6,305 nt of DNA, taken from Nitrospiraceae bacterium. GTDB taxonomy: Bacteria; Nitrospirota; Nitrospiria; Nitrospirales; Nitrospiraceae. A model generated the notes under the pieces. That model did no database searches. It was not told where the DNA came from and saw only the letters and a list, made by a program, of their open reading frames with translations. The stretch covers positions 1-6,305 of the forward strand of contig SYGW01000070.1 in the NCBI GenBank assembly GCA_005800255.1. Direction: 5' to 3'. The translations under genes and the position numbers were made by a program. Below are positions 1 to 6,249 of the stretch, in pieces (positions within the stretch are counted from its first letter, which is position 1; each line of letters starts with the position of its first letter).

Positions 1-1
1 A

Positions 2-717
2 GGGGTGACGGCGGGAAGCCTTGCTCCTCCCTTCAACGGGAAAGTCACGGTCGAAGGGTTGCAGCTTGGCCCGGCGCTTGATGCGCTCGGCTCCTCGCAG
101 ATCTCCGCCAGCGGAACTGCCGGGCTTGTGCTCGCCGTCAGTGGCCGGGGCTTTTCACTGCCTGACCTGACGAAGGCCTTGGAGGCGACCGGCCATTTGG
201 CGTGAGTCAGGGAAGGGTTGAAGGCGTGAGCTTGATTCAGGAGGCAGTGGCGCGCCTCAACGTTCTAGGCCTCACAGTGGACAACCTGAAGGCGACGGTT
301 TTCTCGACGGCCGAAACGGACCTGGCCGTCAAGGACGGCATTGTGAGCATTCAGCGGCTGTTGATGGAGAGCCGCGATTTTCAGGCGACAGGCGGGGGCA
401 CCGTCGGGTTCGACCAATCGCTCAATCTTAAGCTCGCGCTCAATCTCTCGCCTTCCTTGAGCCAGAAAATCGCGGGAGCCTTGCCTGCCACACGGTTGGC
501 CTTTGCCGGAGGCCGCTTGAATGTGCCGGTGACGATTACCGGCACGACCCAAGCCCCCTCCTATGGTGTGGACCTGCATGTGCTCACGGGCAGGGTTCAG
601 GGACAGGTGAAGGAGCAGCTCAAGGGAGCCATTGGCGATCTATTGGGGGGATCGTCGAAACCCCAGGACTTAAAACAGAAGGGGCAGGATTTCTTGAAGG
701 GGCTATTGGGACGATAG
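2..717 (+). pseudogene. AsmA-family protein, C-terminal part, interrupted by a one-base frameshift (5' end outside window)
   Basis: This is the C-terminal part of an AsmA-like protein, a family of envelope proteins linked to outer-membrane assembly and phospholipid transport between membranes. The reading frame is open from base 2 and runs to a TGA at 203-205. The protein then continues in another frame from about 202 to the TAG at 715-717. Joined, the two pieces read through as ...ATGHLA-VSQGRVEGVSLI..., the normal flow of the AsmA C-terminal domain. Further family-like features are the alternating beta-strand pattern, the 'NLKLALNLSPSLS' stretch, a 'VPVTITGTTQAPSYGVD' stretch close to the end, and a Lys/Gly-rich tail ending in FLKGLLGR. 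Restoring one G (GCGTG to GCGGTG near 200-203) repairs the frame. The start at 202 is therefore not a real start. The gene is convergent with the binding-protein gene that ends at 761. Whether the break is a real mutation or a base-call error cannot be decided here. Confidence 0.8.
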
Positions 718-760
718 GAATGAGGAGCACGTCGCCCTCTGCTGTCTCTTTAGCGATTTG

Positions 761-2000
761 CTATAGTCTGCAGGTATTCTGATCGACAGTCCCTGCGAGG
801 CGATCGCCGGGAACCGTGGCTAGGATCTTGTAATGCCCAAGGCCCAGTTCTTTGCCGAATGCCTCGCCGACGAGGACATCCTGTACATGCTGATGGTCCC
901 ATGCACGGAAGGACGAGGGGCCGATCTTCAACCCATCGAATGCATGCCATTCCAATGTTTTGATCAATTGGGCTGTGTCGGTCGAACCGGCTCGCTGGAT
1001 CGCCTCAAGAATTTGTATCATCGCGGCGTAGCCGAGGTAGCATCGTGACGTGGGCGTATGGTTGTATTTGTCGATCACGCCCTGAATGAACCGCCGTGAG
1101 CCTTCGGTGTTGATTTTGGGATCCCAGATCAGGCCCCAAATTCCCGCATTGTTGGCATAGCCCAAGGGGCGACCGATCTGCTCGCCGGCATGCCACCTAC
1201 GCCGGTCTTCTCTTTGCCCAGCTCCAGCTTCGTGTAGGCTTTTAATGCATGCACGAGATCCCAGCCGTACAGGTTGAGGATGATTGCTGAGGGATTTTTG
1301 CTTTTGGCCTCTGCCAAGGCTGGCGTAAAGTCCGTCGCGCCGAACGGCGTGACCGCTTCCCCGACGAAGTCGACGCCGTGGGCCTGGCCCGCTTCCAGCA
1401 TCGCCTGGGCTGCCGTTTTGCCGTCGAAGGTGGCAGCCGTGATCATGTGCCAGCGAGTCCCAGAGGCCTTCGCGATGTGCGGTGCGACTGCCTGCGCCAT
1501 CATCCTGGCATTGGGCATGAATACGAAGGTCTGGGCATTGCAGGCCACTCCCGCTAGTTCAGGAAGATACGAGCCCGTCACCATGAAGAGCTTGTTTTCC
1601 TTCTGCGCCAGCGCACTCACGGCGAGTGCGCAGTCTCCGTTGAACGTTCCCATTAACACGTCGACGCGATCCTCTTTGATCAATTTGGTTGCCGCTTTTA
1701 CGGCTGTGTCCGGATTCGACGCATCGTCTGCTTCAAAAATCATGACGGGCCGACCCAGCACCCCGCCTTTCTTATTGAGCAGATCCACCGCGACATTGGC
1801 GCCATGCACATCATGGATCGAGGAGGTCTTGTAGGGGCTGGACAAGGGGTCGATGATGCCGATTTGATCGGTTCGCCGGCAGTCGCCATGTGAGGCCTGC
1901 CCGTCAGCCCCAGCACTTGATTGATCAGATCACCCAAGGCCAGGGCGCCACCGGTTGCGGCTGTCAGTTGGAGAAATCGTCTACGTGAGCAATCGGTCAT
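761..2000 (-). pseudogene. LivK-type ABC transporter substrate-binding protein with Tat signal, broken by two frameshifts
   Basis: This encodes a periplasmic binding protein of the branched-chain amino acid / amide family (type I fold, Peripla_BP_6-like), which would deliver a ligand to an ABC importer. The N-terminus carries a twin-arginine motif, SRRRFL (residues 5-10), a hydrophobic stretch and a likely cleavage site after Ala-Thr-Ala (about residue 41). Three pieces in different frames make one protein: 2000 to about 1863, about 1863 to 1186, and 1186 to 761. The joins read ...GEPIK-IGIIDPLSSPYK... and ...GVGGMP-GEQIGRPLGYANN.... Each needs one restored base: an A in the AAA at 1865-1863, and a G in the CCGGC at 1188-1184 (minus-strand sense). 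The repaired product is about 413 residues, normal for the family. GGAGG at 2010-2006, five bases before the ATG, supports the start. The ligand cannot be named. No permease or ATPase gene is adjacent in this window. Confidence 0.82.
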
Positions 2001-2005
2001 GAGCG

Positions 2006-2010
2006 CCTCC
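2006..2010 (-). promoter_or_regulatory. Ribosome binding site of the substrate-binding protein gene
   Basis: GGAGG on the minus strand lies five bases before the ATG at 2000-1998. It fixes the start that gives the Tat signal peptide. The surrounding gap, 2001-2103, shows no convincing intrinsic terminator, so co-transcription with the upstream HEAT-repeat gene is possible. Confidence 0.7.
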
Positions 2011-2103
2011 GGGTTTTGTGCGAAGTAAGTCAGTCTCGGTAAGCACGGGCGACCTGTAGAGAGTCAGGGTGGCCCTGCCTCGTGCTGGCCCGGGGCTGGT
2101 CAA

Positions 2104-3174
2104 CTAACTGAACTGATCCCAGGTGTCGCATTGTTTGATCGACCAGAACACTGCCTCTTTGAGTTTCTTCAACGGTATATTTTCCGGGTCGCGCATGCCT
2201 TGGAGCTTCTTGTCGAGGTCGTAGAGCGGCTGGATCGATCGTTTGTCCGGGATTTTTCCCAAGGCCCAGGCCACTTCCGTGAGTACAGACCAGTCGGTTT
2301 TGGGATCCTGGAGCTTGGTCAGCAGCGGCGGCACAACCGAGGCGTCTCCATGCAGCCCGCCGAGTTGGCCTAACCCCTTGGCTGCTGCCGCCTGTATGTC
2401 GAGATCCTGCGATGTCGTCATGATCTCAATCAGTAGCGGAATGCCTTCCCTCCCGAGATTGCCCATCGCAGACAAGGCCTGTTTCGCCAAGTTTCTATCC
2501 TGAAGCGCTTGTTTCAGCCTCGGCAGGGCTTCGTCCGCCTGCATTTCACCGAGCAACGAAAAGATTTTGATTTTGCGCGCCTGGGTGGTGCCGGAAGAAT
2601 CCAGCAGCTTCAATAGCCGCTCCGGCTGGCCCCATTCCGCCGTCAATAGCAGCGGAAACTCGTACTTCTCGAGCTCCTCTTGCAGTTTTCCTATCGCATA
2701 GGTCCCTGGGTCCCCGGCTTTTGCGGCTTGGGCTGCCACGACCGCATCGTCGAAGTTGGTGCGGACCTCCTTCTGCCATCGAATTTTTAGCTCTCCCAGG
2801 AGATAGGTCATCTGGCAGGCAGGCCCTTTCCAGAGGCGCGACGGAGCATCGGGCAGATCTGCGTCGCCGCCGGCCGCAGTCGTTCCTTCCCAGGTCTTCC
2901 GTTGTTCGCATTTCACCTTGAAGACCGCGTCGTGGGGCTTCGCGCGATCCTGAACCATCGTATAGCCCAACTTGCCCAGACGCTGTGAAACGATCTCAGC
3001 AATCGGCCCCGCATCGATTGTGCCCTTATCGGTGAGGGCCATGGCATCGATAAGAACCGTCTGGACTTTGGCGAGTTGCGCCTTCTGATCGATCGTAAAA
3101 TAGTCACGGTAGGCCCAGGAGGGAGTCGGAAGCAGAACCAGCAGGCTGGCCATAGAAAGGAGAAACGCTCGCAT
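2104..3174 (-). CDS. Exported HEAT-repeat protein of unknown function
   Basis: This is an intact gene of 356 residues. The chosen start is the second of two adjacent ATGs (3174), which has AAGGAGG six bases upstream. The frame stays open further upstream, to about 3264, but that extension is charged and precedes the Shine-Dalgarno site, so I reject it. Residues 1-21 form a Sec signal peptide (MRAFLLSMASLLVLL...PSWA, cleavage before YRDYF), placing the protein in the periplasm or outside. Residues about 22-110 form an alpha/beta-looking domain containing 'RLGKLGYTMV' and 'KPHDAVFKVKCE'. Its pattern faintly recalls small lipoprotein domains such as DUF4136, which is only a suggestion. Residues about 180-325 contain HEAT-like helical repeats, e.g. 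'LLGEMQADEALPRLKQALQD', 'AMGNLGREGIPLLIEIM' and 'LGKIPDKRSIQPLYDL'. HEAT repeats usually form protein-binding solenoids. There are cysteines in the N-domain and near the C-terminus but no catalytic motif that I recognise. The binding-protein gene follows 103 bases downstream on the same strand. Confidence 0.85.
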   Translation of the reverse strand: MRAFLLSMASLLVLLPTPSWAYRDYFTIDQKAQLAKVQTVLIDAMALTDKGTIDAGPIAEIVSQRLGKLGYTMVQDRAKPHDAVFKVKCEQRKTWEGTTAAGGDADLPDAPSRLWKGPACQMTYLLGELKIRWQKEVRTNFDDAVVAAQAAKAGDPGTYAIGKLQEELEKYEFPLLLTAEWGQPERLLKLLDSSGTTQARKIKIFSLLGEMQADEALPRLKQALQDRNLAKQALSAMGNLGREGIPLLIEIMTTSQDLDIQAAAAKGLGQLGGLHGDASVVPPLLTKLQDPKTDWSVLTEVAWALGKIPDKRSIQPLYDLDKKLQGMRDPENIPLKKLKEAVFWSIKQCDTWDQFS

Positions 3175-3180
3175 CATGCA

Positions 3181-3187
3181 CCTCCTT
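3181..3187 (-). promoter_or_regulatory. Strong ribosome binding site deciding the HEAT-repeat protein start
   Basis: AAGGAGG on the minus strand is a perfect match to the anti-Shine-Dalgarno sequence. It is three bases from the ATG at 3177 and six from the ATG at 3174, which favours the second ATG and rules out the longer upstream reading. Confidence 0.8.
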
Positions 3188-3321
3188 ACGGAACCGGGCT
3201 TCAGGGGAAGCCATTGAATGCAGCGGAGGAGAGGGAGTCTCGCGCTATTCCCCGCTCGTTCCACGATTCACGTCCTCGCGTCGTGCCACGGCTGCAGGGT
3301 TTGAGGCGATGGAGCAGCCTC

Positions 3322-3363
3322 GGTTGGTATTATACCCCTCATAAGATGAGGGTGCTACCAATC
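3322..3363. repeat. Nested inverted repeat / potential hairpin
   Basis: The outer arms GGTTGGTA (3322-3329) and TACCAATC (3356-3363) pair over eight positions with one G-T. Inside them, CCCTCAT (3336-3342) and ATGAGGG (3346-3352) pair perfectly around a three-base AAG loop. An asymmetric internal loop separates the two stems. Neither strand has a T-run after the hairpin, so it is not a standard intrinsic terminator. The left arm and internal loop overlap a minus-strand TATAAT, so a protein-binding operator is a reasonable alternative. Confidence 0.7.
3329..3334 (-). promoter_or_regulatory. Candidate -10 box for the HEAT-repeat gene
   Basis: A perfect TATAAT lies on the minus strand about 155 bases before the HEAT-repeat gene start. 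There is no good -35 at 16-19 bases. The nearest resemblance is TTGGTA at a spacing of 21, which is itself one arm of the inverted repeat. A weak -35 would suit an activated promoter. This call rests on one hexamer and may be chance. Confidence 0.35.
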
Positions 3364-3499
3364 ACTGACTTAGGGCAAGGGGGCGTGCGTAGTTGGCCTG
3401 ATGGGGCTCGATAGAAAGCCTGCGAAACTCAATTGTTTTCCGCTCCTAGGCTGCCTCAGGGCCGGCTTGCCACGCGTCCTCTCCCCCCAGGAGTATGGG

Positions 3500-3529
3500 T
3501 TGACAGTAGGAGGCATCCAACGGTACAAA
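3500..3529 (+). promoter_or_regulatory. Sigma70-like promoter upstream of tRNA-Leu and tig
   Basis: A perfect -35 TTGACA (3500-3505) is followed after 18 bases by TACAAA (3524-3529), a 4 of 6 match to the -10 consensus. A transcript would start near 3536, about 65 bases before the tRNA. A second weaker pair, TTGAGT (3542-3547) and CATTAT (3565-3570) with a 17-base spacer, would start nearer the tRNA. Either could drive the tRNA and, by read-through, tig. Confidence 0.5.
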
Positions 3530-3601
3530 AGACGAACGCTATTGAGTTATTTCGCTTGTTTGCTCATTATGTTGGAGGCGACTTCAGCATAACTCCACCA
3601 T

Positions 3602-3684
3602 GCGAGCGTGGCGAAACTGGCAGACGCGCGAGACTTAGGATCTCGTGGGTAACCGTGGGGGTTCAAGTCCCTCCGCTCGCACCA
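3602..3684 (+). tRNA. tRNA-Leu, anticodon UAG
   Basis: This is a class II tRNA of 83 nt with an encoded CCA (3682-3684). The acceptor arms GCGAGCG (3602-3608) and CGCTCGC (3674-3680) pair perfectly, followed by discriminator A at 3681. The anticodon stem CGAGA/TCTCG (3629-3633 and 3641-3645) encloses the loop CTTAGGA, giving anticodon TAG at 3636-3638. It reads CUA and, through wobble, probably other CUN leucine codons. The T arm has the loop TTCAAGT (3662-3668) with a GGGGG/CCCTC stem that includes one G-T pair. An extended variable arm (about 3646-3656) is the leucine-type hallmark. The tig start lies 68 bases downstream with no terminator in between, so the tRNA may be processed from a longer transcript. 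Confidence 0.95.
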
Positions 3685-3752
3685 AGCCACGAACGGCTGC
3701 GACGGCGCAGTGGCACCTGGCGGCTTCTTACAAGATAAGGGTAGTACCAGCT

Positions 3753-5063
3753 ATGAAAATGGAAGTGACTGAATTAGGACCGATGAAACGCGCCCTCAAG
3801 ATCGAGGTGCCAGCCGACGAGGTAACGCAGCGGTTTGCCCGCGCGTACGTTGAGTTGAACCGCCAGGTCAATATTCCGGGGTTTCGTCCTGGCAAGGCGC
3901 CACAGGCTTTGTTGGAAAAGCGCTATTCCAAATCCGTGGAAGAAGACGTAATCCGCAACCTCGTACCGGACTACTACGATAAGGCCGTTCGCCAAGCGGG
4001 GATTGTGCCGGTTCTCGTCGAGATTCCCCCGCTGGAACGAGTCAAGATCAAGAAGGACGAGCCCTTCACCTTTACCGCGACCGTCGAGATCAAGCCGACC
4101 ATCGAATTGCGGGACTATAAGGCGCCGAGCCCTATTTCGCTCAAGCCGGACAACCGCACAGTGACCGAGGAGCAGTTGGCCCGTGGGCTCGAAGTGTTGC
4201 GCGAACAGCAAGCCCGTTTGGAAGCGGCACCGGCCGGCCACGTCATCGCAGAAGGGGATTATATCGTGCTGGACGTGCAGGGCACCCTCGATGGGGCGCC
4301 ACTGGACGGAACGAAGAAGGATGGACAGCTCCATAAGGTCGGATCGAACGCGTCCGTATTGGGTGTGCAAATCGATTCGCAGGTCATAGGCAAGAAAGAG
4401 GGCGACGTCGTCGAGATTTCCCAGCTCTATCCAGCCAGCCATCCCGATCCTCGTGTCGCAGGGAAAACGGTGGTGTTCAACGTGACGTTGAAATCCGTCA
4501 AAGAGAAGAAGCTGCCGGTGCTGGACGATGAGTTCGCCAAGGACTGCGGCCCCTATACCTCGCTCCAGGAAATCAAGGACAAGCTGCATGGCGGGATGGA
4601 GCAGGCCTTGAAGCGAGAGATCGAAGATACCTACAAGGATACGATCATCAAGCGGCTGGTGGAGACCCACCACTTCGATCTTCCGGAAACCCTGGTAGAG
4701 CGCGAGCTGGAGGCCATCATCCGCCAGCACGTGCAACAGCAGCAACAGAAGGGCGGCGGTGAAGACGCGCTGAGCATGGAAGCGCTCACGGCTCTGCGAC
4801 AGGAACATCGGGACGAAGCCGCGCGCCGCGTGAAGCTCGGCCTTATTCTGGAAGCGATTGCCGAGAAGGAAGGGCTGACGGTCACGCAGGACGATCTCAA
4901 CGCCGAAGTCATGCGGCTGGCGTCGGAGCTCAAGATGCCGACTGCCGATCTCGTGAAGATGATTAAGTCGGGCGGGCAAGATTCCATCGATGAATTGCGC
5001 GCCAGGATTCTGGCGGACAAGGCCCTGGATTTCGTGTATCGCAATGCGGTGATTCAGGGATAA
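3753..5063 (+). CDS. tig: Trigger factor, ribosome-associated chaperone and peptidyl-prolyl isomerase
   Basis: Trigger factor binds near the exit tunnel of the large ribosomal subunit and shelters nascent chains. The product is 436 residues, close to the usual length of about 430. The N-terminal ribosome-binding domain (about 1-115) carries the signature GFRPGK at residues 43-48, matching the family's ribosome-docking loop. An FKBP-type prolyl isomerase domain spans about 165-248 (from [11 protein letters not shown] to [10 protein letters not shown]). The rest is the helical substrate-cradling C-terminal domain, including a short Gln run ([10 protein letters not shown]) in a likely flexible loop. 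The start is the ATG at 3753, giving MKMEVTELG, typical of the family. The frame is open upstream into the tRNA gene, so a longer start is not credible. The Shine-Dalgarno match is weak (AAGG about a dozen bases upstream), and ATG at 3759 is a possible alternative start. clpP follows after 68 bases. Confidence 0.96.
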   Translation: MKMEVTELGPMKRALKIEVPADEVTQRFARAYVELNRQVNIPGFRPGKAPQALLEKRYSKSVEEDVIRNLVPDYYDKAVRQAGIVPVLVEIPPLERVKIKKDEPFTFTATVEIKPTIELRDYKAPSPISLKPDNRTVTEEQLARGLEVLREQQARLEAAPAGHVIAEGDYIVLDVQGTLDGAPLDGTKKDGQLHKVGSNASVLGVQIDSQVIGKKEGDVVEISQLYPASHPDPRVAGKTVVFNVTLKSVKEKKLPVLDDEFAKDCGPYTSLQEIKDKLHGGMEQALKREIEDTYKDTIIKRLVETHHFDLPETLVERELEAIIRQHVQQQQQKGGGEDALSMEALTALRQEHRDEAARRVKLGLILEAIAEKEGLTVTQDDLNAEVMRLASELKMPTADLVKMIKSGGQDSIDELRARILADKALDFVYRNAVIQG

Positions 5064-5131
5064 GAACCGAACGGTTCCGGTCCTCCGGCGCCTCGGCTTC
5101 AACGGGCTGTAAGCGGAAAGGAACGACGTGC

Positions 5132-5767
5132 ATGCTGGTTCCCATTGTTATTGAAACGACGAACCGAGGCGAACGGGCCTACGACATCTATTCCCGGCTC
5201 CTCAAAGACCGGATCATTTTTCTCGGCGCGCCCATTGACGACGTGTTCGCCAACCTGATCATTGCCCAGCTCCTGTTTCTCGAAGCGGAAGATCCGGAGA
5301 AAGACATCAATCTCTACATCAACTCGCCAGGGGGAAGCGTCACGGCAGGTCTGGGCATTTACGACACGATGCAATATGTGAAGCCTCCGATCAACACGAT
5401 CTGCCTGGGCCAGGCCGCCAGCATGGGAGCCTTCTTGCTTACCGCCGGCACCAAGGGCAAGCGATTCGCTTTGCCGAATGCCAGGGTCATGATTCACCAG
5501 CCCATGGGCGGTTTCCAGGGGCAGGCCACGGAAATCGACATTCATGCCAGAGAGATTTTGAAAATCCGCGAACGGCTCAACGAGATCATGGCCAAACATA
5601 CCGGCCAGCCGCTGGAGAAGATCGCGCAGGACACGGAACGGGACTATTTCCTGTCGGCGGAAGAGGCCAAACAGTATGGCCTCATCGACGAAGTCATCAC
5701 GAGGCCTCCGAAGCTCCTCAAGGCCGTCAGCGGTGATGCAGGGAAAGACGCGGCGAAGGACAAGTAA
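5132..5767 (+). CDS. clpP: ATP-dependent Clp protease proteolytic subunit
   Basis: ClpP is the serine-protease subunit (family S14) that forms the two-ring, 14-subunit barrel degrading proteins unfolded by ClpX or other Clp ATPases in the cytoplasm. The product is 211 residues, complete and of normal length. The catalytic triad is visible: Ser97 in GQAASMGAF, His122 in MIHQP and Asp171 in ERDYF. The oxyanion and substrate-binding segment SPGGSVTAG is at 65-73. The N-terminus ([24 protein letters not shown]) is the typical short propeptide and axial-loop sequence. An AAAGGA at 5117-5122, nine bases before the ATG, supports the start. The C-terminal tail is Lys/Ala-rich and divergent, as is common. 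clpX begins only 11 bases after the stop, so the two are almost certainly co-transcribed. Confidence 0.97.
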   Translation: MLVPIVIETTNRGERAYDIYSRLLKDRIIFLGAPIDDVFANLIIAQLLFLEAEDPEKDINLYINSPGGSVTAGLGIYDTMQYVKPPINTICLGQAASMGAFLLTAGTKGKRFALPNARVMIHQPMGGFQGQATEIDIHAREILKIRERLNEIMAKHTGQPLEKIAQDTERDYFLSAEEAKQYGLIDEVITRPPKLLKAVSGDAGKDAAKDK

Positions 5768-5778
5768 CAGGGGGACGT

Positions 5779-6249
5779 ATGGCTAAGCCGGATAAGATGG
5801 ATCGACATCTCCGCTGCTCGTTCTGCGGAAAAAGCCGCGCCGAAGTCCGCAAATTGATTGCCGGGCCTTCCGTCTATATTTGTGACGAATGCGTCAACCT
5901 TTGCAACGACATCATTGCCGAGGATTGGGAAGAAGCCAAAGAAGATATTTCGTCGAAGCTCAAAAAGCCGGTGGAAATCAAACACCACCTGGACCAATAC
6001 GTGGTGAGGCAGGAGCGGGCCAAGCGAATCCTCGCGGTGGCCGTGCATAACCACTACAAGCGGATCTCGTCGAAGGACAAGGACACGGATGAGGTGCAGC
6101 TCCAGAAGGGCAACATCCTCATGCTGGGGCCCACGGGCACGGGCAAGACGTTGCTGGCTCAAACCCTCGCGAAGTATCTGGATGTTCCGTTCACGTTGGC
6201 CGATGCCACCACGCTGACTGAAGCGGACCCGACTCTCGACCGCATTTGA
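5779..6249 (+). CDS. clpX: ClpX, ATP-binding subunit of Clp protease, truncated by a sequence junction
   Basis: ClpX is the AAA+ unfoldase that recognises tagged substrates and feeds them to ClpP. The N-terminal zinc-binding domain has its four cysteines at 13, 16, 35 and 38 (CSFC...CDEC). It is followed by the ATPase start ([25 protein letters not shown]) and Walker A GPTGTGKT at 117-124. The sequence is family-like up to residue 149 (ADATTLTEA). The family continues GYVGEDVEN, but here it reads DPTLDRI and stops at 6247-6249. The 156-residue product lacks Walker B, the sensor motifs, the IGF loop that docks on ClpP, and about two thirds of the usual 420 or so residues. As written it cannot be a working unfoldase. 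The change coincides with the start of unrelated coding sequence in another frame, so this is a junction rather than a simple nonsense mutation. GGGGGA precedes the ATG. Confidence 0.93.
   Translation: MAKPDKMDRHLRCSFCGKSRAEVRKLIAGPSVYICDECVNLCNDIIAEDWEEAKEDISSKLKKPVEIKHHLDQYVVRQERAKRILAVAVHNHYKRISSKDKDTDEVQLQKGNILMLGPTGTGKTLLAQTLAKYLDVPFTLADATTLTEADPTLDRI

Larger units (their letters stand above)
3188..3601. other. Divergent intergenic region with promoters and a nested inverted repeat
   Basis: These roughly 400 bases separate the minus-strand HEAT-repeat gene from the plus-strand tRNA-Leu/tig cluster. Short open frames cross the region, but none has a recognisable product or a good ribosome binding site, and two of them run into the tRNA. 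What I can support here is a nested inverted repeat (3322-3363), a TATAAT on the minus strand (3334-3329), and plus-strand promoter-like boxes (3500-3529 and 3542-3570). I recognise nothing in 3188-3320 or in 3364-3499. Confidence 0.6.

Noticed and set aside
718..760. Possible bidirectional terminator between the convergent AsmA and binding-protein genes
   Set aside because: Only a weak four-base AGCA/TGCT pairing is visible, not enough to call a hairpin terminator.
1274..1834. Plus-strand open frame of 186 codons opposite the binding-protein gene
   Set aside because: The composition is low-complexity Ser/Ala-rich, and the minus strand encodes a recognisable periplasmic binding protein over the same bases.
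2040..2103. GC-rich stretch that might be a terminator after the HEAT-repeat gene
   Set aside because: Only short GGCC-type pairings are possible and no T-run follows on the minus strand.
3175..3264. N-terminal extension of the HEAT-repeat protein
   Set aside because: It would put residues upstream of a strong Shine-Dalgarno site and bury a clean signal peptide inside the protein.
3433..3738. Plus-strand open frames across the intergenic region and tRNA-Leu
   Set aside because: They read through the tRNA gene, lack convincing ribosome binding sites and resemble no protein family.
3645..3752. N-terminal extension of trigger factor back into the tRNA
   Set aside because: The extension overlaps the tRNA 3' half, and family members begin at the [12 protein letters not shown] sequence encoded from 3753.
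3774..5102. Long minus-strand open frame (442 codons) opposite tig
   Set aside because: It lies antisense to an unmistakable trigger factor gene, has no recognisable domain, and reflects codon bias of the real gene.
5099..6162. Minus-strand open frames opposite clpP and clpX
   Set aside because: Both are shadows of clear clpP and clpX coding sequence, with no family features of their own.
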